From: Helopsaltes ochotensis
Taxonomy: Eukaryota; Chordata; Aves; Passeriformes; Locustellidae
Direction of reading: 5' to 3'
NCBI GenBank assembly: GCA_013400155.1
Contig: VXBM01001016.1
Span: forward strand, 59,467-123,466
Length of the DNA: 64,000 bases
The number at the start of each line of letters is the position of its first letter. Within the stretch, counting starts at the first letter, position 1. Position numbers and translations under genes: made by a program. A model generated the notes under the pieces. That model saw only the letters and a list, made by a program, of their open reading frames with translations. It searched no databases and was not told the origin of the DNA. Shown piece by piece: positions 38,241 through 50,300 of this stretch.

Positions 38241-38849
38241 ATTTTTGCTGGGAAGAGGCAAAGTTCGTGCCAAGGTTCCTGGCAGCAGAGGCTGGAACCC
38301 GTCAGTCCTTGGTGGGCAGCTGAAATGTTGCCCTGGCTGGTCAAAGGTCAAGGCCACGCTGGCCTGGCCTGGTCTGCCAGAGCACACAGCAAACTGTCAC
38401 GCTTGTAGGGGGCTGAAGGGCAAAGTTGCTGACAAAGCTGGGAGGGGAACTGCAGTCAGGATCTCTGTCTCCTACCCTAGTTGGCTGCCTGGGTACAGGA
38501 ACTGTCAGACCATGAGATACATCTGGTGTTTCCAAGAATTTTTCTGCCTTCCTCATCCACAGTCTTACTATTCCCAAGGAACCACCTCTATTTCGATTTA
38601 ATGGAATATTTTGAGCTGCTTAAAATGCCCCTTGTCAACTGGCATCTTCAGCTGTTGTATTTACCTGAGACAAGGAGTAGCCCCACAGCTAATTCCTTCT
38701 CTCTCCCAAGACATATCCCAAGCCTGGAGCTCATTATGCATCAGTGCTCCCAGTCCAACCCTCCTTCACTGCCCTTGAGCTGTACCTTTGGTCCATGAGC
38801 CCCTCCTGCTCTCTCCTTCTTCCCTGGAGTGGTGTTAGGTGTTAGGTGC
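38241..38849. other. Intergenic, moderately GC-rich, no gene recognised
   Basis: Open stretches on the + strand (38245-38601, 38481-38798) show no recognised protein family. Nothing else seen. Confidence 0.5.
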
Positions 38850-39000
38850 CCCAGCCTGGGAAACATTCAAGCTCAGGGTGGATAGGGTCCTGAGAAACCT
38901 GGTCTAGTTGAATATGTCCCTGCTCATAGCAGAGGGGGTGGACTAGATTACCTTTTAAAGGTCCATTCCAACCCAGACTGTTACATGATTCTATGATTCT
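38850..39000 (+). mobile_element. CR1 LINE 3' end
   Basis: Matches the CR1 tail: ggaaacattcaagctcaggg, aacctggtctagttgaatatg, ggactagattaccttttaaagg, tccattccaaccc, ending in the octamer-type repeat atgattctatgattct at 38986-39000. Confidence 0.88.
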
Positions 39001-39589
39001 TGGGCAATTTTATGTCTTTCAGAGAAGATTTGGTGCTGATTCATGCCAATTATTGGGAAGGACTTACCCCCAAAATATCTGCCTCTTCAAAATAGCTCCT
39101 AGGAGAAGTTTGCAAACAGGTTGTTCTCTATTTGTGTCAATGTGTGGAATTGGTTTCAGAGGACACAGACGTATTAGTTTGAAAAAAAAATCACAAGATG
39201 TTTTCTGGAGCCATCAATTTACTGCAAAAGCTGAAGGTCAGCAAGGCTTCCAGCCCAACACACCACATATGCAGATTTCCTCATCAGCAATGCCTGGTAC
39301 AAACCCAACTAGGAAGAAAAGCATTTCCTACGGTAATATTTTAGTTAGTGCTTTCCCCAAGAAACTATGAAATATCTAAGAATGAGCAACAAAAGTCTGC
39401 CAAACTTGCTTAGAGTCTGAGTTTCCACACTGGTGTTTCCCCAAATTGTGGCTTAACATTTTAATTTATTTAGTGATGCTATGTTTTCTTCAGAGAGATA
39501 GGTTTCTGTAAGTGAAAGATGCCCAGGTCAATTTGGCTACTCCACAGGGCAATTCCTCTCAGCTGCAGTAAATTCCCTTTGTTCAAGTT
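39001..39589. other. Intergenic, nothing recognised
   Basis: No gene, RNA or mobile element that I can support between the CR1 tail and the antisense LINE remnant. A 125-codon open frame (38993-39370 +) starts in the CR1 tail and looks like chance. Confidence 0.5.
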
Positions 39590-40770
39590 TGTAGGACACC
39601 TGTCAGGCCATTTCTACAACCTGTCAAGGCCCCTCTGAGTGGCAGAATAATGAGCTAATAATACCAACAGCTCCTGCCAGTTTTGCATCATTTGCAAACC
39701 TGTTGAGGGTGTGCTCTGTTCCATCATACAAGTCATTGCTGACTGTGTACTGGTCTTAGTATTCAGTCCTGGGATATACCACAAATCACTGCCTCTAGCT
39801 GGGCTTCCTGCTGCTGATCCCGAAACTTTGAGACAAACAGTTTAGCCAGTTTCAAACTGAACTCACTGTGTACTTATCTATTATGTGCTTTATGATTTTG
39901 TCCATGAAGACAGTGCTGAAAGCCTTGTTAAATTCAAGTTCTGCCCTTGTTCACTGTGCCTGTCTTCGTGACATAGAAGGGCTTCTTCTTAAAGACCAGA
40001 GTGATGTTTGATTTTTTTCCCAGTCATCACGAATATCTCCGGTAGCTACAACCCTTCAAAGGCAATTGAAAGTGGCCTTACAGTGTCATCAGCAGCTCCC
40101 TCAACATTCTTAGTACATTCTATCAGAACCCATAGACCTACGCATGTCCAGTCTGTGTAGATGTTCTTTAAACTGATTCTACTCCATTGAGGGCAAATCT
40201 TTCCTGTTCTGGATTTTTATACAGGTTTCAGGTACCTGGAATTCTTGGAGGCTGCTCTTATCTGTGCAAGAAGACTCAGGCAAAGGTGGCAGTGAATACC
40301 TTGGTTTTCTTTATGTTTGTCAGCTAGCCCCCTGTCCCATTCAGCAGCAAGCCCAAATTTTCCCTGATTTTCCTTCTGCTGCTTATACAACTTTAAAAGT
40401 CTTTCTCGTTGCTCTGCATATCTCTTGCCACATGCAATGTGATGGGCTTTAACTTTGCTAACGCTATCTCTGCATGCATTGCATGCTCTGAATTCCTCCT
40501 GGATCACATAACACAGCTTGTACCATTTCCATGCTGCTTTTCTATGTTTGATTTTAATTAGAAACTCCTTGGTCATCCATTTGGGACCCTGATGGCTTTG
40601 TTTGTTTCATGCTTTAAGGATGTAATCCTCTTTAGCTTGGAGAAGATTTTTGAATGATAACCAGCCCTTCTGGACCCCTCTTCTCTCCAGGGCCATGATA
40701 TTCTTCCAAACAAGTCTTCAACATGCTGAAGTATGCGGAGTTATGATCCACCATCTGAAGGCAAAGAATG
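39590..40770 (-). mobile_element. Antisense, decayed non-LTR retrotransposon (CR1-like) remnant
   Basis: On the minus strand, 40217-40576 codes a peptide with the basic linker found between endonuclease and RT of avian CR1-type ORF2 (WKWYKLCYVIQEEFRACNAC, then RDSVSKVKAH). Toward 39600 the DNA resembles antisense LINE repeat segments common in bird genomes (ccctctgagtggcag, gctgaaagccttgttaaatt, agcagctccctcaacattct). Frameshifts and stops show it is old. Boundaries are approximate. Confidence 0.6.
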
Positions 40771-43700
40771 GAGACAGTCCAATTTTTAAATAAATTTCTA
40801 AAGCTCTGGACTGAGAAGTAGATTACTATAATGTTGAATTGTAAAATTAAGTGGAGAGATCAAGCAGAGGGACAGGAAAAGAGTGTTTTTCCATACCTCA
40901 GTCATTGCCTTGAAATAATCCAAGGTCAAGTGTAAAGGCAGTCAAGGTCTCATTTCATTTTAGCACCTGCTGGCTGACATTCAGATTAGAGAAATCATGT
41001 GTCTCTGCCCACTTTTCCTAATCTCAAAAAACTGTACCCAGGCAATTATGGATCAAGATTTTCCACCTGAAGAAGCAAGGAACAATATATTGACAGAACA
41101 GAGATTTATTACACTCAAGAATCTTAAAATATCTGGTTAATTATAGTTAATTCCTGGAATAAATTGATGGTAATCCAAACAAGATTTTATCAGCCTCTTT
41201 GCAATACAGTCCATTTTACTGGCATGCTGTTCAAAGGTTTCTATTGCAACTCATGCTTAGGAGAGTTACATAAAACTTGATGTAGGAATAAGTGACAAAG
41301 GTTTTGTTTATTTCATATTATTATCTATTGACTTTGAAAAGCCTAGGTAACAAGACAAGTTAAGCAACAAGTCAATGATTAAACGGATAAAATGGATATC
41401 AACTCTGCTAGTTTAAAAAGATATTTAGAAAGTATAAAGAAAACCCAGTTCTCTGAGTTGTGAGAAATTTGAAGTACTAAATTTTTTCTGTTGTGCTTAT
41501 TTAAAGTCTCTGATATTTATTAATTATCCTCTTTCTCTTCCAATTTATTTTTGTATAATATTTAATATTTGAGGAGAGGCATATTTTTGGCAAATTTCAT
41601 TTATAGATCAACTTTACAATACAACAAGATTGTGCTTTGTCAATTTTCTAAAAATATTTAAGACTTAATATTTCTTCAGAGCAAATATCTTGAAATACAG
41701 ACAATATCATGCAATAGCAGTGACATAAAGGTCTTGCATAGTTTGAGGTTACAGTTCATCACCTATTTGAACAGCAGCTCTGTCACTGGGAAAATAGCAG
41801 TTCCCTCACGTTTTCTAACTTTGACTTACCACCCTTGAACTAAATTGAAAGTGGTAAGAACTAGGTATATTCTTCCTTTGCTCTCTCTGGAGTGAACTGG
41901 ATGTGGAGAAAAAAAAGAATACAGTTTCAGGGTTTATTTACATTTCCAAATTGATATCACATATCCAGGAGAAAAATGTTTTCTGTTTTGAAAAACTAAT
42001 GTTGCTACATGCATTTTTTTCCTCCTCTGTTAATCTTTTATTTGGCAGCATGCATGGTCAGCAGCTGCACAATCTGAAAGACACAATCTGAAACAGAATC
42101 ATCTGCCTGTATCTGGGTAATTTTCATGCATACAGGAAGGAATCCCCTTTGTTGTTGTGTTTACATGAGGATGACTTTCTAGAGGTACACATTACATACT
42201 GAAAGTAATCAGTTTATTAATATTAGAACAAGATTCGTTGCATCTAATAATCACACTGTTTTTCCAGTATTTGGTACCGTTGATGTTTCCATCAGCAGAA
42301 GCTGATGGAAAATTTATCAGTTGTTATGGGGAAAGACAACTGGAAAGAGAATAGGTTATGGCTTTTGCCCCTCAGTTGTTGGTGATGTCAATTTAATCAC
42401 ATGTAGAGATTCTCCTTCCTTTGAGTAGAAAGAGCAACATTTACACATGTACATATACATGCTTCACCCCCCAAAAATTCATTTGTAATTTTGCTGCAGC
42501 TGAGACTTAGCTGTAGTCCTCATGATAACCAGAACAGCAGCTCCGATTATTGGTGCTGTCTTTTTAATTTTTCACTCAAATGTAATAGCTCAGAAACTGG
42601 AACTGTACTCTCCGTGCTACGTGGTGGCTGGTTCATGTGGACTGGGGATGTTTTTGTCAAGCAGTTCTGTACATCAAATAGGTTGGTGGAAAGACTCCTG
42701 AATCCTGCTGGAGTCCAGTTCTTTGTTAGTTCCTGCTGGTCAAAAGAGTTAACAAGAACTGAAGAACTTCCTAGCTGGTATTTCTGCAATGATAACACCT
42801 TTCTTTCCCTACTTCCATCATGGTAATCAGTTTCTATGCCCAAGAAATATGAATATGGCTGCAATTGTCTGCGACACAATGAAGTGAATCCCACAGGCTT
42901 GTGAGGATTTATTCCACCATGGATTATCAGCTGAGAAAGGGCCATCTTATCAGCACAGCACATTCTCTGGGTAGGCAACTCCATTGACCAAGGGAAATAC
43001 AAGTTTTGCTAGAAGCCTTGCAAATTCAGAGTGCTGCAGGCACAGTCCCCCATTAACTTGAGGCAGTTTTCAGGAAACGTTAAGGTAAAGGCTAATTTAG
43101 CTCCATATTTGTGAGGAGCTAATGCACAGGGAGAAACAATGGCTTTAGCTGCTGATTAAGTAGCTGAGTAAGTGAGCTGCCATGTTTTGAATTGATTTTT
43201 TTCCCTTCTCCTCGTAAATTTTCTTATCTTACACACCTACTTAGAGAAAGAATTAATGCCTAAAATTCACAGATTTGTAAGATTCCCTCCCTTGTGAAGG
43301 TTTTGCAAGAGGGGATCACAAGAGACAAGCAACAGAACTAGACAAACTTCTCATGCATGCAATCTACTCTAGATAACCTGGGTTTATTACATGTTTTGTA
43401 TTTCAGGATGAGATTGGGAGATGAAATACATCAGCCAAGTGAGATTTGACATAAATGAGGGATGTGCCAATGCAAATGATCCCATATTATGGGATGAGAC
43501 CCAATTTTGGACAAAAATGGTATTCAAATATTGATAAATGAAGCTTTTGCTCATATTGAGCCCAAGATAATACTGCTATGAGATAAGTAACTTCTCCATT
43601 TCCTGATATGCATTGTTTAAATTAATTAAGCTTTATACCACACTTAGTTTCTTTCTTAAAAAAAAAAAGAGAGAGAAATAATTTGTTTTCCAAATGCAAT

Positions 43701-44640
43701 GATGTCAACTGAAGATTATGAAAGAAAGGAAAATAAAATAATACTTCCAAGATCTATTGTTCAATATCCCTTTAACTTTCCCTTCAATGATCACACTTTT
43801 CCTTGATCTTCAAATCCCTTTCTTTCCTTAGTATCAACTCCTTAGTGGGTGGAAACTAAAAGCACAATCAGATTGACCTGGGACATGAAACTACTTTTCT
43901 GAGTTTGGAAATTCAGAAATATCCAGGACCCAACATTATCTAATTTCCAGTCCCTTTTATCTCTTCTTAGCTTTGTGGAGTTCCTGAGTACTGTTCAGCT
44001 AAACTTGTGACATATCTCAGTATTTTCAGTTCAAGCTGAATGTTGAAGGTCTAGCCCTGCTGCTACTCCTCCTGCCTGCCATAAGTGATCCCACCTATGT
44101 TCATTGTTTGTCTATATTCTCTTAGGGAGCAAGGAAGAGTCAACAAAAGCTTTGAGAGCTGCTCTACATTAGGGTCCTGAGGTACTAATAGGCTTTAAGA
44201 CACCGAATCAGCCTCATCTGGAGCCTCTCACATGCCTTGCCTGTGGGTTGAGGATGCTGTTTAAACTAAAGCCTGGCCTTCTAGTCGTGGTTTGTAAGTT
44301 TCTGGAAGTGTGTTTGGTATTGCCTTCCTCATGTCCTACCTAATGAGTGGATTTTTCCCCAGGTGGACTGCAGGTGTTAAGCTGTAGCCTACAATATCTG
44401 CAGTCCTGCCTCTGCTCTGCCTCCTGGAAGGACCTTGGGCTGATGCTGCAGGCAGTGTGTGTTTCCAGGCCTGCATCTAGACCTACCTCTTCCTGCTGCT
44501 CTTGGTTGACCCCTGGATGCCCCCTCATCCTGATTTCCCATGTTGCCTCCCCTGGTCCTGTTGCTATCAGCACTCTGGCCCCTCAGGCACTGTGGAGCTG
44601 TCCTTAGCTCCAGTTTTATCTCCTCATGAAACAGCACTGG
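40771..44640. other. Intergenic AT-rich DNA with one unassigned open frame
   Basis: Mostly AT-rich with nothing recognisable. A 145-codon ATG-initiated open frame on the minus strand at 42547-42984 is the only stretch that looks protein-like; see its own entry. Confidence 0.5.
42547..42984 (-). other. Unassigned open reading frame, 145 codons, possible exon
   Basis: I do not recognise the product. The frame begins with ATG (Met-Glu-Leu-Pro-Thr) and ends at TAA; it stays open upstream to 43008, where the blocking TAG is itself the AG of an acceptor-like cttctag. The peptide is mixed hydrophilic, Ser/Leu/Gln-rich, without signal peptide, membrane segment or repeat, e.g. GGINPHKPVGFTSL and QPYSYFLGIETDY. 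By chance roughly one frame of this length is expected in 64 kb, so it may be meaningless. Confidence 0.2.

Positions 44641-44710
<70 letters not shown>
44641..44710. repeat. (TCCTGC)n hexanucleotide minisatellite
   Basis: About 11-12 perfect copies of TCCTGC. The tract is open in several frames on both strands (Leu-rich, Ser-Cys and Gly-Ala repeats), explaining long but spurious open frames at 44389-44976. Confidence 0.97.
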
Positions 44711-44712
<2 letters not shown>

Positions 44713-47149
44713 TCCTTTTCCTTCCCGGTGTACAAGTCCCTGCCTTGCCAAAGGAATAAGGCAGTTCAGCCCAAACTGAGCACTGCAGTATTTCTTGTAG
44801 TGGAATCTGGTGTTGGCTTTTCTCTCGGATGTGAAGGCAGATGTCGTGACATCTCCATCAGCTGCTGAGTGTGCAATATTCCCATTTCCCCCTGGTTGGT
44901 CAAGGACTTCTTGAGACAGTATAGGGAGATTCCCCCAGGCTTTGCCCTGGGTACCTCCTGGGCACCTCCTGGGCATCTGATGCTGGCTCTGCAGCCCTCC
45001 TTCTCAAGGAATGATGAGAGCAGACATCTGCCTGCAATGCCTCAGGGCATGGTGGAGCCTCCTCTAGAACAATAAATGATAGAACTGAGGGTTCAAGGGG
45101 TTAATGGGGACTCTGTCTTGCCAGATGGCATTAGCAGAGCTTGTCCTGCACCTCCTATGCTTTACACTGTCCATTCATATGATGTCTAGTCTACACTTCC
45201 TTTCCCCTGAAATGGGAAAAAATGGGTTTCTTGGTAGCTACTGAACTAGTCCTTTTAAACATCTGTCTTTTCCTTGACACTAGACAAAGAATGAGAAAAA
45301 AGTAGAGGTTTAAAAGTTTGCAGAATTAATTTACTTAGTGTGATAACTTTTGTTTAAACAATTAAAAATTTAAAAACCCACCTAGAAATCTTCTTATATT
45401 TATTTATTAATAATAATTCACTTGTTAACTTTGACATTTTGTTTAAGAGAACTACTTATTAATGAAAGGACAGTGCTTTTATTTACTGGAATAGATAAAC
45501 ATTTCTTAACAATTTTATCTCTCCAAATATTTACCTGGATGAAGGCTAATGCTCAATCACTATTACGCTGTAAAACATCAAAATCTTTTTTTTAAGAGAA
45601 AAAAAATTTGAAAGAATAAAGTATATATTTAGTCCGAGGCCTCTAGGAGAACTTCTTATCAACTAACACTGTACCAACAGGTTTAATTTAAAGCTGTGAT
45701 TTCTTCAGGAATTTGTAAACTTGTAACCTCCAGAAGGAGGCAAGGGGGGGAAGAACTTGAAATATCAGTGTCTTAATTAAACTTTAAAATAATGAGAGAT
45801 AATTTGAGGTGGACTACCAGAATTTATTAATAGAAAAACACATCTGAAATTTCATTTAAGTCAGCTAGAGGGAAGTAGACCAAGTTTTCCCTACTGAAAC
45901 TTAACTTTTGCTGCTGTAGCTGATTCCACATATAGTCAGCTCTCCTCTTGTACCCAGGCAGCTGTAAGGTGTTATCCTACATGTACGGTCTCACTAGAGC
46001 ACGTTGGCTAACAATTAACTTCCAGTCATCAGGGAGGAATTCCCCCTCTTCGGACAGATTGTTTTGTGGTCATTTTACGCTTCATGACATTCCACTTAAA
46101 ATATGCAAGTGACAAAGATTATTTCATCAGGGCAAAATATAGGATTATTGAATAAATTTGGCCCTGCTCAGAAACTGAATAATCAGAAAACAACATATAA
46201 TGAAGATGCTCTGATTAATGAAAGACTTATTCAACAAACTAAACTAATCTTAAAAGCAGTTATTCCTTCACTTTTGAAATGCAGGAGATAAAAAAAAGAA
46301 AAGAGATTAACAGACATTAGAGTTAACTTATTGAAGCTTTGCACCCATTCCTTACCAATTTTTTAACTTGTACAGAAACAACCATATCTATTAGGATTAC
46401 TTAATTATCTTCAGATGATAAAATTTATTGCAAGTTTGTGATAATTTTGGACATCTTTCCAGAAATGAAAATGTGAGGGTGCCTGAGAGTAAGAAATGGC
46501 TGGTTTGAGGAGACAGACCATGGCCCAAAGTGGTGTAGAGGATGTGTATCCTCTGGGTAGCAATAAATAAGGCATGCCACAGGGATGAAAGAAGAGCTGA
46601 GGGTGACTGCTGTTTAGTGGCAACTGTTTATGGAGCATTTTCTGAGCTGAAACTGATGTTTGGTGCTGAGGCACAATTTAGTTCACATCATCTCTCAGGT
46701 GCCTGCACTACCATTCATTTCGGGAGCTGTAAGAATAAGGAAAAAGAAGTCATTGAGCACAAGTAGATTTTGGTCAAGACACCTGTCCCTTGACCTCTGA
46801 AACAAACATAAATCCAAGGTACCTCACTCATAGTGACTGCTGCAAATTGGGTCTTTTGCCAGAAACGCCCAGGTGTTTTCAGGGTATTGACAGCTCCAGG
46901 TAACAGTTGGAAAAGCTGATTTATCTTTCAGCCAAACCAGATCAACTCCTTCTTGCAATTCTAGCCTGCCCCAGGGTGACGTTCCCAGGAATCCCTAGGC
47001 CAAGAAGATATGTTTTCCCACTAGCAAGACAGAAGGTTTCCTCCTTTGCATCTTGGGGAACAGAAAAACTATCCATTGGCAGAGATCTATCTGGCTTTAA
47101 CTCCTCATCCTCACCATCCCGGTGGTAGTGATTATCTTTCTGCAGGCAA
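44711..47149. other. Intergenic, nothing recognised
   Basis: GC-moderate to about 45080, then AT-rich. The segment from 44340 to 45080 around the hexanucleotide repeat could be an interspersed repeat, but I could not name it. A short direct repeat occurs at 44950-44973 (cctcctgggca twice). Confidence 0.45.
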
Positions 47150-47395
47150 GAAACTGCCTCCAGTTGTGCCAGGGGTGGTTGAGATTGAATATTAGGAAAA
47201 CTTTCTTCACCAACAGCGTTGTCAAGCATTGGAACAGTCTGCCCAGGGAAGTGGTTGCGTTACCAGCCCTGGAGGTATTCAGAAGCTGTGTAGATGTGTG
47301 TTCTGGGTTAATGGTGCTGTTCTGGGTTAATGGTTGCACTCAATGACCTTAGGGATTTTCTTCAACCTGAACAGTTCTACAGTTGTCATGTGTAC
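47150..47395 (+). mobile_element. CR1 LINE 3' end with internal 19-bp duplication
   Basis: Contains gttgtgccaggggtggttga, gaatattaggaaaactttcttc, agcattggaacagtctgccc, agccctggaggtattcagaag and ggttgcactcaatgacctta, following the CR1 tail. A 19-bp-period direct repeat (gttctgggttaatggt, 47300 and 47319) lies near the end. No terminal octamer is preserved. Confidence 0.85.
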
Positions 47396-50300
47396 AATGT
47401 TGGAGCTCCAGGAAACTGGCTGTGAGTAGTCAGTAAGCTTTTCAGCTGCTGGAAGAAAATTCTGAGCAAAAAGGAGCAGGTGCTGGTTATTTGTGCGTGT
47501 ATTATTTCTGTATTTTTTTAAACATGTGTGATCATGCATTCATTTGGATGTGGAGAGAAGGAAATATTGAAGGTGAACACCCAGCCTACTTTTTTCTTCC
47601 TTTTTCCCTATCTCCTTCTGTACTAGATTTTTCCCATCCACACTTTTGATGGCAAACTACTTTGTTGCCAGGATTTGTCTTGCAGCCATGAGGTACCTTG
47701 TCAGTGAAAGTGTAGAATGGCATTTGTTTCAGTGGAGAAAAGACAGCAGCAGGAGGAGGAGCAAGTGAGCTATGGTAAATACCTCCATTCTTTCATGGAA
47801 TGTGATGTTCATGCAGGTTTTTTTTTCTAGCAGGTAAATTTCTAGCTCTGAATGTTATCTATATCCCTGGTTTTATTGCTGAATATGTATTTGGACTGGT
47901 AATGGCGTAGATGTAGTGTAGAACACATACTCTTTGTCAAGTACAGAAGTAATGTTACTATTGTCTGGAAAAGTTTCAGGATGTCAGATAATATGCTGAG
48001 ATTTTAAAAATTATAGAATGCAAAGCTATCTTAGAGGAGATATTCCATTTATAAGTGTCTGTGTTTGAATATCTCCTCATTCTGTTCTCTCCCCTGATGC
48101 TGTGTGATGCTATGTAATCTTTTGAAACACCACAAAAGATGCATTTGATTTGCTCCAATTCCTTTCTCTTCAATTCTCATTTGTACATGAACCACAATAA
48201 ATATGAACACCTGGATTTAACCAGTGATGCCACTTGTCAGTGCTACAGGTAACATCTCTTTTGATCATATGGATTTTTTCTTTGCTTTTTCCAATAATAT
48301 CTCGAATGTATTGATTAGTGTACAAAGCACCACTTTGGCACTTGCCTCTTTATTATTGTAAGGAAAGGAAAAATGTTTTAATGCAACAAATGTGTTGGTG
48401 AATAGGGGCATTAAATTCCATTTCCTTTGTGCTAAACTCTTAGCTGTCTGACAAAGATCATCCACACAAAGGACAGTGCTTTTTGGGACAGAACATTTAT
48501 TGAAAGTTAGTCCCTAGGGACTTCTAAAAAGCAACTGCTCTGTGTCGCCAGCTATATAGACTGGGGGAAGCTGAATGATGAAAAAGAAATTTTGCTTCTT
48601 TGGAACTTACCAAGAGACTGAAAGCTCCATCAGGCATAATATAACATTTTTGGACTTCTTGGCTCCAATTCTGCCTTTTCTCCTGATGTGGGACAAAATC
48701 CATCACTGGTCTCAGGATGACCAAAGAAATTGGTTTTTTGGCATGTGTTTTCTAGGCACCACTGGAGTGGATATAGAGTAGAAAGTGACAGATGGGCTTG
48801 GCTGCTGGCATGTTGGCATACTTGGTTGAAGAGACCTCTTGTTTCCTGTGGGTTGGGTTGTTTTGGAAGAATTCTCTTACTGCAAAGTGCTTTGTTGATT
48901 TTGCTAAATGTGAATTTGTCAAACAGAAATCTCATTGTTTACAGAAGTGAGATGGTGTTCAGAGAGTCAGAAATGAGGACTGAGAGAGCCTTAGTCTTAA
49001 ATGTATTTATCGTATGTCCATTGCCTGTTGGCATGAGCTGTAGGCATAAACCCTTGGAAACAGTAGTTCCTTGGGAGTTAGTGTCCAGTGACAGCCTTAC
49101 ATCATTCTCCCATTGCTCTCTTCAGGAATCTCACCTACCCCTAGTGTTTGGGTGGCAACCAGGTGAATTTGCAAGGGACAGAACACATAAAAGAGACTCA
49201 TTATTAATAATATTTTTGTGGGAAGTATAGAGAATTTATAGAGAATTTGAGTTTCCCTGATAAAAGCTTGAGGATTAATATACCTTTTTAAAGTGTTATA
49301 TTTTTCCTCTTAAAATGAGGCAAAGTGAAGGAATTTTATTCTTGGTAATTTTAGGGCCAGCAGCTCTCACCTTTCTCAGAGAATGGACCATGTTTGCTGC
49401 CCAGTGCCTCTCTTTGCTCAAGTAGGAGGCATAGCCTGTGTCTCTGTGTATTCAATCTTGCTTAGACAGTGCAAATATGTAGGGAAGGATGGACATCATA
49501 TCCCGTGTGGCAGTCATGAACTCACCATGAGTGATGCTGTCTGCAGTCTCCTCTGACTGAAATCTATCAGTACCACTGCCAGATCAACTCATGCCTGCTG
49601 CACATGCTTAGCAATGCAAACCAGGGAATTGTTATGCTTCCTGTGTAGGTGGGATGTTGAAATAAAACAGCCTCAATCCATTCCTCTTCCCTTCAATTTC
49701 CTCTGCAGGGTAAATGGGGATTTTGTGGTTCAAGGTCCCCTTTCTGTCAGTGACAGCCCATCAGCATCTTCAGATACAGTGCAACCCACTCAAGGATGTG
49801 GTTTTCCATCTACAGGTACCAATTTCTTCCCCCTGTGCACAACTAGTGCATGAGTCTGATAGATTTAAAATTAGGGGCCTCAGTTTCGTGTTTAAAGCTT
49901 TATGTGACGAGCCCAAATCAAAATGATGCCATTTTTTAGAGATTGTTGAAGATACAGGAATTAAACTTTAATGTGGTCACATCCCTGTGATGCTGTAATT
50001 TATAGCCTATTCTGCTTCACTACTCAGTGTAATGCTGTCTCCCTAAAAAGTGTGAAAAATAACAGAAAGGCTTAAAAATCAACTTTATGTCTTGGAATAA
50101 CTTCTGGGCTCTTTGGATGGGAAAGACAAGGAGGCTGAGGATGTCATAAAAATGTACATGTCCAAGGAAAGTGTTATAATTAGCAACAAGGTACTATCAC
50201 CCCAGTGTCTGAGTTCACTTCCCCTCTGCACCCGATCTGAGTGTTAACAAGCATCTCAAATCTCTGTGCTGATGGTCAAGCTGGAATTCACAACATTTTA

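Noticed and set aside
37874..38387. Open frames over the TTTTC tract
   Set aside because: Pentanucleotide repeat and N gap; not coding.
44389..44976. 195-codon minus-strand frame with a Gly-Ala repeat
   Set aside because: Created by the TCCTGC hexanucleotide tract; flanks have no recognisable protein features.
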